Numbered from the stretch's first letter, positions 15,589 to 23,036 are shown. The stretch is 32,251 nucleotides of DNA from Bacteroides faecis MAJ27 (GCF_900106755.1 NZ_FNNN01000039.1:1-32251); one strand, 5' to 3'. Notes: generated by a model not told the origin, from the sequence alone. Translations and numbers: made by a program.

Positions 15589-16677
15589 TTACTCCAATGC
15601 CAGTTTAGCCAATGTGAAAGGCTTATCGTGTTTGGTATTCACCTTGTCCGGTCCGGTCACCAGGTCGAAGCAGGATACAATCACCTGACCATTCCATACG
15701 ATCGGTTCGCCGGGCTGATCCAGTCCGCCATCGCTTCCGTCGCAATCGGGACTTTGCGCAATGCGCTCAATCTTTCCGTTCTTATCTACACGCGCAACGG
15801 CATTTGCAGAGAAGTCTGCTACCCAGATGTTACCTTTATCGTCGATACACATACCGTCTGTAGTACGAAGTTGAGTCGTATCCTGTGCCCAGACGTCGTT
15901 GCTGACTACTTTTCCTTCCGCGTCCATCTTGATACGATGAATAGCACCGTCACCAAAGTTGCCTACAAAAAGGTCGCCTGCCTCGTTAAATACAATTCCG
16001 TCCAGTCCGTACTGTACTTCGGGATTTTTGGTGATTACCGTAGTCAGCAAGTTCTTATCAGCCGAAGTGTTGGTTACTACAATGTCACGATCGTTCATGT
16101 CAAAACAGTATACGCCACTGACAAGCAGACCGGAAGGGTCTTTTATCTGCGACAATGAACTTTGAGTCACATATAATTTTCCGTCACGAATACGAATACC
16201 GTTCGGATGCTCCAGACCGGATGCTACCGTAATGGTTTCTTTCAACTGGTCATTTTCAAACTTCAAACGAAGTACACGTCCTTTGTTCTTTGCTTTCTCT
16301 GCACCGCTCCAGCCTTGATTGTCACTGATAAACAAGTCACCTTCTTCGTTGAAGGCAAGCCCCATCGGAGAAGCCCATCCGGTTTCTTCCAACACAGGAA
16401 CATCGAGCCATTTCGAAACCGATCCGTCCTTAGTAATACGCATCAGACAAGCAGGCTGTGTGATATCTGCAAAATTGGGACATGCCAGAATCAAATCTCC
16501 ATTAGGAGCAATAGCCATACCGTCCGGAGTCGGACAATAATCAGGCAATGATACAAACAGTTCACTCTTTTGCGGAAGAGTATTCTCTCCTGTCTTTTGT
16601 TTGGGAGAAGTACATTGAATACAAGTTGCTCCAATCAAAGAAGCAGAAATAAGAGATAGTAAATAATACTTTTTCAT
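15589..16677 (-). CDS. Exported SMP-30/gluconolactonase-like beta-propeller
   Basis: This 362-residue protein starts at ATG 16677 (MKKYYLLSLISASLIGATC). The frame upstream to 16734 runs into the promoter element, so it is untranslated. The N-terminus is a signal peptide with two cysteines near its end (GATCIQC), probably lipid-anchored although the lipobox is not textbook. The mature part matches the SMP-30/LRE gluconolactonase propeller: LPDYCPTPDGMAIAPNGDLI, GLAFNEEGDLFISDNQG, LEHPNGIRIRDGKLYVTQS, YGLDGIVFNEAGDLFVGNFG, TTDGMCIDDKGNIWVADFSA. Acidic and Asn residues on these loops form the family's metal site. It is the first gene of the run and may hydrolyse a sugar lactone, or bind the sugar, outside the inner membrane. 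Confidence 0.8.
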   Translation of the reverse strand: MKKYYLLSLISASLIGATCIQCTSPKQKTGENTLPQKSELFVSLPDYCPTPDGMAIAPNGDLILACPNFADITQPACLMRITKDGSVSKWLDVPVLEETGWASPMGLAFNEEGDLFISDNQGWSGAEKAKNKGRVLRLKFENDQLKETITVASGLEHPNGIRIRDGKLYVTQSSLSQIKDPSGLLVSGVYCFDMNDRDIVVTNTSADKNLLTTVITKNPEVQYGLDGIVFNEAGDLFVGNFGDGAIHRIKMDAEGKVVSNDVWAQDTTQLRTTDGMCIDDKGNIWVADFSANAVARVDKNGKIERIAQSPDCDGSDGGLDQPGEPIVWNGQVIVSCFDLVTGPDKVNTKHDKPFTLAKLALE

Positions 16678-16731
16678 GGTTAGCTGATACAAATATTTAT
16701 GTTTATAATTTGAGTCCGTTAGTTCGGTACG

Positions 16732-16739
16732 CAAACTTA
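16732..16739 (-). promoter_or_regulatory. Promoter -7 element of the eleven-gene run
   Basis: The minus strand reads TAAGTTTG, an exact TAnnTTTG match, with a T-rich -33 region about 19 bases upstream. It lies 55 bases before the SMP-30-like start. All gaps inside the run are 57 bases or less, so this is the likely main promoter for 16677-2370. Confidence 0.6.
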
Positions 16740-16831
16740 CTGGAAAATCTCTGTAAAAAAGGAAAACGACAAATCAATAAAGGACAATATTTGTTCATTA
16801 TGACGCAAAAATGCCCTATTTTCCATCTGAA

Positions 16832-16846
16832 AAGGAAATTTTCCTT
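16832..16846. promoter_or_regulatory. Possible operator palindrome upstream of the operon promoter
   Basis: AAGGAAA-T-TTTCCTT is a perfect 7-bp inverted repeat about 95 bases upstream of the -7 element at 16732-16739. Its position suits an activator site. No regulator gene is present in the run, so the cognate protein is unknown. Confidence 0.3.
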
Positions 16847-17084
16847 CAACAAATAATTATTTTCATCTCTTGATTATCCACCGACAGGAAACTCAATAAT
16901 AATAGAAACCACATTATTTTATGAACGAATTAAAAGACCGAAACCACTAAAAAGAAGAGTTTATTTAGAATGCACCAGGGTAACGAAGAGAGGGTTAGCA
17001 AACAAGTGATCACCAAGAAAAGATAAAGAATAAAGTCATGAGATTCATGAATAATGCAGTTTGAAAAGGGGAAATGTATAAAGC

Positions 17085-17153
17085 AGTGCTTTGAGTGAGC
17101 CAAAGCTATGCTTTAAGAGTCGTAAAGCTTAGCTTTGGCTCATGCAAAGCACT
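17085..17153. repeat. 31-bp imperfect inverted repeat with divergent promoter-like cores
   Basis: Arms 17085-17115 and 17123-17153 match at 28 of 31 positions around a 7-base loop. Each arm carries TAGCTTTG, fitting TAnnTTTG: on the plus strand at 17130-17137 and on the minus strand at 17101-17108. It could be a stable hairpin, an ncRNA, or a palindromic protein-binding site. Confidence 0.75.
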
Positions 17154-17163
17154 AAGTTATCAA

Positions 17164-17311
17164 CAGGTACAATAAGTACACTTTTCTAAGGCTTCCTTTA
17201 GCACACACACGCACGAACATTAATTATATACGCGATATATATACGTGCGCACATACGCACGCCTGTGTGTGAAAAAATTATAGGGTGTACCTAATGTACC
17301 TTTTGTACCTG
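17164..17311. repeat. Nested inverted repeats with alternating purine-pyrimidine tract
   Basis: CAGGTACAA (17164-17172) pairs with TTGTACCTG (17303-17311), and GTACAC (17176-17181) with GTGTAC (17285-17290). CA-rich (17202-17211) and TG-rich (17264-17271) blocks also face each other. Between them, about 17223-17262 is almost perfectly alternating purine-pyrimidine (TATATACGCG, ATATATATACGTGCGCAC). This could extrude a cruciform or form Z-DNA. No coding role is visible. Confidence 0.6.
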
Positions 17312-17423
17312 CCAGGTTGTTCATAAAGAAAAGATTTACACAGATAGTCTCATGTATTTTATCTCCTTCACCCATGTAATCCACTATTTTAAGGCTAAAA
17401 AGCATATTTTCTCCCGAAAAGTT

Positions 17424-17453
17424 TTTGTAATATCAGAGTTAATCGTATTTTTG
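17424..17453 (+). promoter_or_regulatory. Promoter of the coiled-coil/zapA operon
   Basis: TTTG at 17424-17427 and TATTTTTG at 17446-17453 are separated by 18 bases, close to the Bacteroidetes consensus (TTTG-N19-TAnnTTTG). It also decides the start of the next gene: an in-frame codon at 17453 would lie inside the promoter, so ATG 17474 is the start. Confidence 0.75.
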
Positions 17454-17473
17454 TGTACAATTTTGGTGTAGTA

Positions 17474-17767
17474 ATGACAGAAGAAGAAAAAAAGTTATTG
17501 AGTACCTTTGAAACGCAGCTACGGCATTTAATGTATTTGCACGATGAATTAAAGCGTGAAAATGCCGGGTTGAGAAAACTTCTTGAAAACGAAAAGTTAA
17601 AGAACGAGAAGGTGCAAGCTCAGTATGATGAATTGGAAGTCAACTATACAAACCTAAAAACAGCTACGACAATCAGCCTTAACGGCAGCGACGTAAAAGA
17701 GACGAAGCTGCGATTGTCAAAATTAGTGCGTGAAGTCGATAAATGCATCGCTTTATTAAACGAGTAA
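17474..17767 (+). CDS. Small coiled-coil protein encoded before ZapA
   Basis: The protein has 97 residues, mostly charged helix: MTEEEKKLLSTFETQLRHLM, then a heptad-like coiled coil to about residue 60, and a C-terminal helix ending KCIALLNE. There is no signal peptide or membrane segment. Such a protein precedes zapA in many Bacteroidetes and is usually annotated hypothetical. Its size and coiled coil recall ZapB, which bridges ZapA and the nucleoid in E. coli, but I cannot show homology. The operon with zapA (13-base gap) points to the division ring. The start is set by the promoter at 17424-17453. Confidence 0.75.
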   Translation: MTEEEKKLLSTFETQLRHLMYLHDELKRENAGLRKLLENEKLKNEKVQAQYDELEVNYTNLKTATTISLNGSDVKETKLRLSKLVREVDKCIALLNE

Positions 17768-17780
17768 AGAAGAAAGATGT

Positions 17781-18071
17781 ATGAACGATAAAATAAAGAT
17801 AAACCTGCAAATAGCAGACTCAAACTACCCGTTAACCATTAACCGACAGGAAGAAGAAATGGTACGGGAAGCAGCCAAGCAGGTAAACATCAGGCTTAAT
17901 GCGTACCGGGAATACTATAAAAACCTTGAACCGGAAAAGATTATTGCCATGGTAGCCTATCAGTTCTCGTTGGAGAAACTGCAATTAATGCAACGTAACG
18001 ATACCACTCCGTATACGGAAAAGGTAAAAGAACTAACGGAATTGCTGGAGGATTATTTCCAAAAAGAATAA
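17781..18071 (+). CDS. zapA: Cell division protein ZapA
   Basis: This 96-residue protein bundles FtsZ filaments at the division ring. MNDKIKINLQIADSNYPLTI is the N-terminal beta hairpin that contacts FtsZ. EEEMVREAAKQVNIRLNAYR starts the helical dimerisation part, and YTEKVKELTELLEDYF ends the coiled coil. Length and layout are normal for the family. It is co-transcribed with the coiled-coil gene 13 bases upstream and ends at a clear terminator, so rny has separate expression. Confidence 0.9.
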   Translation: MNDKIKINLQIADSNYPLTINRQEEEMVREAAKQVNIRLNAYREYYKNLEPEKIIAMVAYQFSLEKLQLMQRNDTTPYTEKVKELTELLEDYFQKE

Positions 18072-18106
18072 TGCCACCGAGCTATTCACTGATAAAGAAA
18101 ACACCA

Positions 18107-18160
18107 CGCACTGCAGAATATCCGAGCAATGACTGTTTTGATATTTGGCGGTGCGTTTTT
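18107..18160 (+). terminator. Rho-independent terminator after zapA
   Basis: CGCACTGC (18107-18114) pairs with GCGGTGCG (18148-18155, one G-U pair). AATATC and GATATT extend the stem inside, across one mismatch. A 17-base loop and TTTTT at 18156-18160 complete it. It separates zapA from rny. Confidence 0.85.
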
Positions 18161-18186
18161 ATTTATATAACTAAATTAATGTAAGA

Positions 18187-19722
18187 ATGATAGCAATAAT
18201 AGCAACAGCAATTGCTTGCTTCGTCGTAGGAGGAATCCTTTCATATGTACTTTTCCGGTACGTACTGAAGTCTAAATACGATAGTATTCTGAAAGATGCG
18301 GAAACTGAAGCTGAAGTAATTAAGAAAAACAAATTGCTGGAAGTAAAGGAGAAATTCCTGAACAAGAAAGCTGATTTGGAAAAAGAAGTGGCACTGCGTA
18401 ATCAAAAAATTCAGCAGGCAGAAAATAAACTGAAACAACGCGAAATGGTGCTTAGCCAGCGTCAGGAGGAAATCCAGCGCAAGAAACTGGAAGCCGAAGC
18501 TGTAAAGGAAAACCTGGAAGCACAGCTTGTGATCGTTGATAAGAAAAAAGAAGAACTGGACAAACTGCAACATCAGGAAATAGAAAAGCTGGAAACAATC
18601 TCCGGTCTGTCTGCCGATGAAGCAAAAGAACGCCTGGTCGAATCACTGAAAGAAGAAGCTAAAACGCAGGCACAGTCATTTATCAATGACATCATGGATG
18701 ATGCGAAACTGACTGCCAGCAAAGAAGCAAAACGTATTGTTATCCAGTCTATCCAACGGGTAGCTACCGAAACTGCCATCGAAAACTCCGTGACAGTATT
18801 CCATATCGAATCGGACGAAATCAAAGGACGTATTATCGGACGTGAAGGACGCAATATCCGTGCACTGGAAGCCGCTACCGGCGTTGAAATCGTTGTAGAC
18901 GATACTCCGGAAGCAATCGTTCTTTCTGCTTTTGACCCGGTTCGCCGTGAAATTGCCCGTCTGGCTCTTCACCAACTGGTAACAGACGGACGTATCCATC
19001 CGGCACGTATCGAGGAAGTCGTGTCTAAAGTACGCAAACAGGTCGAAGAGGAAATTATCGAAACCGGTAAACGTACGACAATCGACCTTGGTATCCATGG
19101 TCTGCATCCGGAACTGATCCGTATTATCGGTAAGATGAAATATCGCTCTTCGTATGGCCAAAACTTGTTGCAGCATGCCCGCGAAACAGCCAACCTTTGT
19201 GCTGTGATGGCATCGGAACTGGGACTGAACCCGAAGAAGGCAAAACGTGCAGGTCTGCTGCATGATATCGGTAAAGTACCCGATGAAGAACCGGAATTGC
19301 CACATGCATTGCTGGGTATGAAACTTGCCGAGAAGTACAAAGAAAAACCGGATATCTGCAACGCTATCGGCGCTCACCACGACGAAACGGAAATGACCAG
19401 TTTGCTGGCTCCTATCGTACAGGTTTGTGATGCTATCTCCGGTGCACGTCCGGGCGCACGCCGCGAAATCGTAGAGGCGTATATCAAGCGTCTGAATGAC
19501 CTTGAACAATTGGCCATGGCTTATCCGGGCGTAACCAAGACTTATGCTATTCAGGCAGGACGTGAACTCCGCGTAATTGTAGGTGCGGACAAGATCGACG
19601 ATAAACAGACTGAAAGCTTGTCCGGTGAAATCGCCAAGAAGATTCAGGATGAGATGACTTATCCGGGACAGGTGAAGATCACCGTGATCCGTGAAACACG
19701 TGCGGTTAGTTTCGCTAAATAA
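18187..19722 (+). CDS. rny: Ribonuclease Y
   Basis: This 511-residue membrane-anchored endoribonuclease starts mRNA decay. The N-terminal helix (MIAIIATAIACFVVGGILSY) anchors it. A coiled coil runs over about 30-190 (KKNKLLEVKEKFLNKKADLE). The KH domain includes GRIIGREGRNIRALEAATG. The HD domain carries H359-D360 in LLHDIGKVPDEE and a further metal ligand in AIGAHHDE. The C-terminus is MTYPGQVKITVIRETRAVSF. Length and domain order are standard. It has its own leader after the zapA terminator and ends with a terminator at 19751. RNase Y is common in Bacteroidetes, so nothing is unusual. Confidence 0.96.
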   Translation: MIAIIATAIACFVVGGILSYVLFRYVLKSKYDSILKDAETEAEVIKKNKLLEVKEKFLNKKADLEKEVALRNQKIQQAENKLKQREMVLSQRQEEIQRKKLEAEAVKENLEAQLVIVDKKKEELDKLQHQEIEKLETISGLSADEAKERLVESLKEEAKTQAQSFINDIMDDAKLTASKEAKRIVIQSIQRVATETAIENSVTVFHIESDEIKGRIIGREGRNIRALEAATGVEIVVDDTPEAIVLSAFDPVRREIARLALHQLVTDGRIHPARIEEVVSKVRKQVEEEIIETGKRTTIDLGIHGLHPELIRIIGKMKYRSSYGQNLLQHARETANLCAVMASELGLNPKKAKRAGLLHDIGKVPDEEPELPHALLGMKLAEKYKEKPDICNAIGAHHDETEMTSLLAPIVQVCDAISGARPGARREIVEAYIKRLNDLEQLAMAYPGVTKTYAIQAGRELRVIVGADKIDDKQTESLSGEIAKKIQDEMTYPGQVKITVIRETRAVSFAK

Positions 19723-19750
19723 GTAAATATTCAAAAGAAGATTCAATATA

Positions 19751-19775
19751 AGGGCGAAGCAATTCGCCCTTTTTT
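19751..19775 (+). terminator. Rho-independent terminator after rny
   Basis: AGGGCGAA (19751-19758), loop GCAA, TTCGCCCT (19763-19770), then a run of T to 19775. A textbook terminator 29 bases after the rny stop. Confidence 0.92.
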
Positions 19776-19844
19776 AGCTTATCACCATTTATCTTTCATG
19801 TTGGCGGTATCGCACAGCAACATGCAGTCTAAAAGTATCAGCTT

Positions 19845-20597
19845 ATGAAAAAGTTTCAATTTGAAGTCTGTGCCAATTCAGTAGAAAGCTGCCTGGCAGC
19901 ACAGGCAGGCGGAGCCAATCGGGTAGAGTTATGTGCAGGTATTCCGGAAGGCGGAACGACTCCTTCTTACGGAGAGATATCGACAGCACGTGAGATGCTG
20001 ACAACGACTCGTCTGCATGTCATCATCCGCCCGCGCGGAGGAGATTTCCTTTATTCTCCCATCGAAGTGAAGACGATGCTGAAAGATATCGAAATGGCAC
20101 GGCAATTAGGAGCTGACGGAGTTGTATTCGGTTGTCTGACAGCAAACGGAGAGATCGACCTTCCTGCGATGCAAGAGTTAATGAAGGCCTCGCAAGGCTT
20201 ATCGGTTACCTTTCACCGTGCTTTTGATGTATGCTGCAATCCTGAAAAGGCTTTGGAACAGATTATCGAACTGGGCTGCAACCGCATTCTTACTTCCGGT
20301 CAGCAACCTACTGCCGAAATCGGCATTCCTTTACTCAAAGAATTGCAGCAACAGGCTTCCGGAAGAATCATCCTGCTTGCCGGATGTGGCGTAAACGAGA
20401 AGAATATCGCTCGCATTGCCTCAGAAACCGGTATACAGGAGTTTCATTTCTCTGCACGTGAAAGCATCAAAAGCGATATGAAGTATAAAAATGAATCAGT
20501 ATCGATGGGCGGCACTGTACATATCGACGAATACGAACGAAATGTTACCACCGCCCAAAGAGTGACAGATACCATTCAGGCTATAAATAAGGGATAA
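19845..20597 (+). CDS. cutC: CutC family protein (copper homeostasis)
   Basis: This 250-residue cytoplasmic TIM-barrel protein belongs to the CutC family. FEVCANSVESCLAAQAGGAN is the signature first strand and loop. RVELCAGIPEGGTTPSYGEI, HVIIRPRGGDF, GADGVVFGCLTANGEID, VTFHRAFDVC, ILTSGQQPTAE and ILLAGCGVNEKNI follow in family order. CutC was linked to copper tolerance in E. coli, but its biochemical reaction is not settled. It stands alone between the rny terminator and a convergent gene, and its last 17 bases overlap the 3' end of the minus-strand oadB-type gene. There is no strong promoter match upstream. Confidence 0.93.
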   Translation: MKKFQFEVCANSVESCLAAQAGGANRVELCAGIPEGGTTPSYGEISTAREMLTTTRLHVIIRPRGGDFLYSPIEVKTMLKDIEMARQLGADGVVFGCLTANGEIDLPAMQELMKASQGLSVTFHRAFDVCCNPEKALEQIIELGCNRILTSGQQPTAEIGIPLLKELQQQASGRIILLAGCGVNEKNIARIASETGIQEFHFSARESIKSDMKYKNESVSMGGTVHIDEYERNVTTAQRVTDTIQAINKG

Positions 20598-21795
20598 TCG
20601 TAATATAGATACCCGTAATAATAGCTGAGGTGATTACTCCTGAGATATTGGCTCCCAAGGCATCTCCCAGAACGAACGAATCCGGATTGTCCTTGCTTAC
20701 TATCTTCTGGGCAACTTTTGCGGTGGTAGGTACGCAACTGACAGCAGCGATACCAATCACCGGATTGTAATTTCCCCGCTTGACAATGTACATAATGTAT
20801 CCGCCGATAATTCCTCCGATACCGGAAAGCAATAAGGCAACGATACCTAATACCAGCAATTTCAGTATTTTCGGATCAAGCAACAGATGCGCGTCGCAAA
20901 GCACACCCAGCAATACGCCTAACATAAAGGTTGAACCATACAACAACGGACCGCTGACAAAATCATAAATGTGCTTCATACCCGATTCGCGGACAGCAAC
21001 TCCTAAAAACAGGGAAAAGAACAATGGAGAAGCTACCGGAAACAAGAAGCAGAGTACTGCGCAAAGAACAGCCGAAAAGGCCAGTTTCACTTTGGCGTCA
21101 TAGTTCTTCGGTGCCTTCTTACTTACCATCTTAATGGCACGGAAACGTTTAGGAACTAATAGTTTGACCAGATAAGGATAACCTCCATACGTCAGTCCCA
21201 GATACAGATAGGCAACTACCGTGATAGGGACAAACAAATGCTTTGCCAGAGCCAGCGAAGTAAACAATACCATCGGGCCATCCGCACCACCTACCATAGC
21301 AACGGAGGCACTCTCCTTCAAAGTCAGTCCAAGGGCGGAAGCGATGGGTACCGTAAGGAACGTGCCAAGCTCGGCACATAAAGCAAGGAAAATACTCGCA
21401 AACGGTTTCTGAAGCAAGAAGCCCACATCCAGCAGTGTTCCGATGCCCATAAAGACAAAGCAAGCTATAAGCCCGTTACTGAATGTCAGCGTATAGACAG
21501 GCTGCAGAAAGTCTATCTGCATCGTATTCATCAGGTCATCCGTATCCGAAAGCATCGGGTCGAGAAAAAGGTTGCCTAATGTGCCATCCGGCATCATCAA
21601 TGTTCCGCAGTTGATAGCTACCATGCCTAGCCCCATCGGGATCATGACCATAGGCTCGAGCACTCCCTTCCACCCGAGATAGATAAGTAACAACCCCAGA
21701 AGTACCAGAAAGACTCTGGCAGAAGCCAGCAGCCAGCCACTTTCCATCATTGTTCCAATGCCCTGAAAGAGGGTGGCAAAATCAATATTTTCCAT
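20581..21795 (-). CDS. Sodium-pumping decarboxylase beta subunit (OadB/GcdB/MmdB family)
   Basis: This 404-residue membrane protein decarboxylates carboxybiotin and couples this to sodium export. About ten hydrophobic segments are visible. VGGADGPMVLFTSLALAK (core at 169-174) is the conserved sodium/biotin-site region. NPVIGIAAVSCVPTTAKVAQ and LGDALGANISGVITSAIITG are the C-terminal signatures. A small OadG-like protein is encoded 14 bases upstream, but no carboxyltransferase (alpha) or biotin-carrier gene is seen here, so partners must come from elsewhere on the chromosome. Its 3' end overlaps cutC tail to tail by 17 bases. The identity is firm; the acid it serves (oxaloacetate, methylmalonyl-CoA or other) is not determined. 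Confidence 0.93.
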   Translation of the reverse strand: MENIDFATLFQGIGTMMESGWLLASARVFLVLLGLLLIYLGWKGVLEPMVMIPMGLGMVAINCGTLMMPDGTLGNLFLDPMLSDTDDLMNTMQIDFLQPVYTLTFSNGLIACFVFMGIGTLLDVGFLLQKPFASIFLALCAELGTFLTVPIASALGLTLKESASVAMVGGADGPMVLFTSLALAKHLFVPITVVAYLYLGLTYGGYPYLVKLLVPKRFRAIKMVSKKAPKNYDAKVKLAFSAVLCAVLCFLFPVASPLFFSLFLGVAVRESGMKHIYDFVSGPLLYGSTFMLGVLLGVLCDAHLLLDPKILKLLVLGIVALLLSGIGGIIGGYIMYIVKRGNYNPVIGIAAVSCVPTTAKVAQKIVSKDNPDSFVLGDALGANISGVITSAIITGIYITIIPYL

Positions 21796-21809
21796 AAATA
21801 AACGTTATT

Positions 21810-22241
21810 TTATTGCTTGTTGGTAGTAGATTTCTTTAGATTCTTTTTGTTGGTATGTGCCAGCTCTTCTTCTTTGAGAAAGAACTCACGTGTATCCCGC
21901 GGATAATAATAATCCATCAGGTTCTTTTCTGAAGCACCCGGACTTACCCCATGATAATAACCGGAATAGCCGGAAAAATTCCGGTTGATTCCACGACTGA
22001 AATCTTCGCGGTAATCTCCCAAAGTCTCTTCGGCTTCAAGCGGCATCTGCCTTACAAGCCTTTCTACTTTCTGCCGATGTTGTCGCCAACGGTGTAACCT
22101 CAACAGTTCCAGACGATGAGAACTATAAAAATCAAAAGAATCTGCCGCATAGGCAATCAGCTTGATGACCGCTGCAACAAAAAAACCGATGAGAAAGGTT
22201 AGTCCCATCATAGCAAAAGTAGATATTAATAAATCAATCAT
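21810..22241 (-). CDS. Small membrane protein, OadG-like (gamma subunit-like)
   Basis: This 143-residue protein has one N-terminal membrane helix (LLISTFAMMGLTFLIGFFVA) and a charged, Arg-rich cytoplasmic tail (RLELLRLHRWRQHRQKVERL) ending in a Lys/Thr-rich stretch. A single N-terminal helix with a polar tail, next to the beta subunit, is the pattern of gamma subunits (OadG) that anchor decarboxylase complexes. The tail sequence is not one I recognise and lacks the usual zinc-binding His/Asp end. The gap to the beta gene is 14 bases, so they are one operon. A weak TATATTTA -7 element lies at 22249-22256. Confidence 0.55.
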   Translation of the reverse strand: MIDLLISTFAMMGLTFLIGFFVAAVIKLIAYAADSFDFYSSHRLELLRLHRWRQHRQKVERLVRQMPLEAEETLGDYREDFSRGINRNFSGYSGYYHGVSPGASEKNLMDYYYPRDTREFFLKEEELAHTNKKNLKKSTTNKQ

Positions 22242-22274
22242 AGCAATATAAATATAGGTTATATAATAGTATTC

Positions 22275-22356
22275 AAAAAAAAGAAGAGGCGCCCAATGGT
22301 ATAATCATTATAAAATTTAGACACACATGAAAGTTTAATCCCATCGGGCACTCCTC
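22275..22356 (-). terminator. Rho-independent terminator, minus strand
   Basis: Read on the minus strand, GAGGAGTGCCCGATGG (from 22356) pairs imperfectly with CCATTGGGCGCCTC (ending at 22286). It is followed by TTCTTTTTTTT, the complement of 22275-22285. It ends transcripts coming from 22587-23027 and isolates the decarboxylase operon. Confidence 0.75.
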
Positions 22357-22357
22357 A

Positions 22358-22555
22358 TCATCCATATAGAAACAATCGGCAGATGTTACTTGCCTGAATC
22401 ACTTCGGTATACATCTTTGCTTCTATACGACGTAACTCCCGTTTCACAACGAAAAACACAATATTTTGATCCCGACACCTTAACTTGGTATCCGGGAAGT
22501 ATATCATACGTTTATAGGAACAATAAATAATAAGGAGGGGCAGCGAGAAAGACAT
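22358..22555 (-). CDS. Doubtful 65-residue open frame
   Basis: The frame starts MSFSLPLLIIYCSYKRMIYF and ends VIQASNICRLFLYG directly at the terminator hairpin. There is no signal, motif, promoter or Shine-Dalgarno. It may be a fragment of a decayed gene or chance. It is listed because it fills the gap between the cysteine-rich gene and the terminator. Confidence 0.2.
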   Translation of the reverse strand: MSFSLPLLIIYCSYKRMIYFPDTKLRCRDQNIVFFVVKRELRRIEAKMYTEVIQASNICRLFLYG

Positions 22556-22586
22556 TTCTCACCCTGCCAAAGGAAAACAATGTAGC

Positions 22587-23027
22587 CTAAATAAGAATAT
22601 GGGCTAATGTATAGACGTAGTATTTACACGAATATTTTGTGTAATTGACATCAAAGCAAGTATGGCTCAGACGTTTCTCCGGAAGCATCGTATTCAACGA
22701 GCTCAATATCTGTAGAATTGCAGTATTGGTAGTATTGAACCTCAAATTCTTGAAAGGAACAATGCTTCTTGGAAAAGAGAGATTATCAAAAATACAGTCG
22801 CTAACTTTACTGCCGTAAGTTCCGTCAGTCAGCAACGAATGAGTTTCTTTACATGATTTATCAAAGCCGGCAGAAGAGATACAGCAATTTGCTCCCTCAT
22901 TGTAGGACATATCAATTGCCGGGACTCCAGTTTCTTTCTGAAATCCCTGCAATTCTTTGTTGGAAATATGAGTAAATCCCAAAGCCAGAAATGCGCATGC
23001 TAATATGCCAAAAATGTACTTTGCCAT
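22587..23027 (-). CDS. Exported cysteine-rich small protein of unknown function
   Basis: This is a 146-residue protein from ATG 23027; a TTG-initiated extension to 23039 would overlap the promoter element. The N-terminus MAKYIFGILACAFLALGFTH is a signal peptide. The mature part has six cysteines (NEGANCCISSAG, DKSCKETH, VSDCIFD, HTCFDVN, YSCKYYV), suggesting disulfides outside the cytoplasm. I do not recognise the family. Small exported proteins of this kind are common near Bacteroides outer-surface loci, often unannotated. It has a TAnnTTTG element right at its start and a terminator downstream, so it is probably a single-gene unit. Confidence 0.6.
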   Translation of the reverse strand: MAKYIFGILACAFLALGFTHISNKELQGFQKETGVPAIDMSYNEGANCCISSAGFDKSCKETHSLLTDGTYGSKVSDCIFDNLSFPRSIVPFKNLRFNTTNTAILQILSSLNTMLPEKRLSHTCFDVNYTKYSCKYYVYTLAHILI

Positions 23028-23036
23028 AATTTGCTG

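Larger units (their letters stand above)
16900..17420. other. Long non-coding intergenic region with unusual structure
   Basis: No convincing gene is seen between the operon promoter and the zap promoter. A 61-residue minus-strand open frame at 17220-17405 has no support. The region holds the 17085-17153 hairpin and the 17164-17311 nested inverted repeats listed separately. Confidence 0.6.

Noticed and set aside
16871..17166. Two sequences resembling DnaA boxes (TTATCCACC near 16874, TTATCAACA near 17157)
   Set aside because: Each has one mismatch, they are about 280 bases apart, and no dnaA, dnaN or DUE-type cluster accompanies them. Chance matches are likely in AT-rich DNA, so no origin is called.
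18676..19746. 356-codon minus-strand open frame opposite rny
   Set aside because: It is antisense to the conserved RNase Y KH/HD domains and has no independent support.
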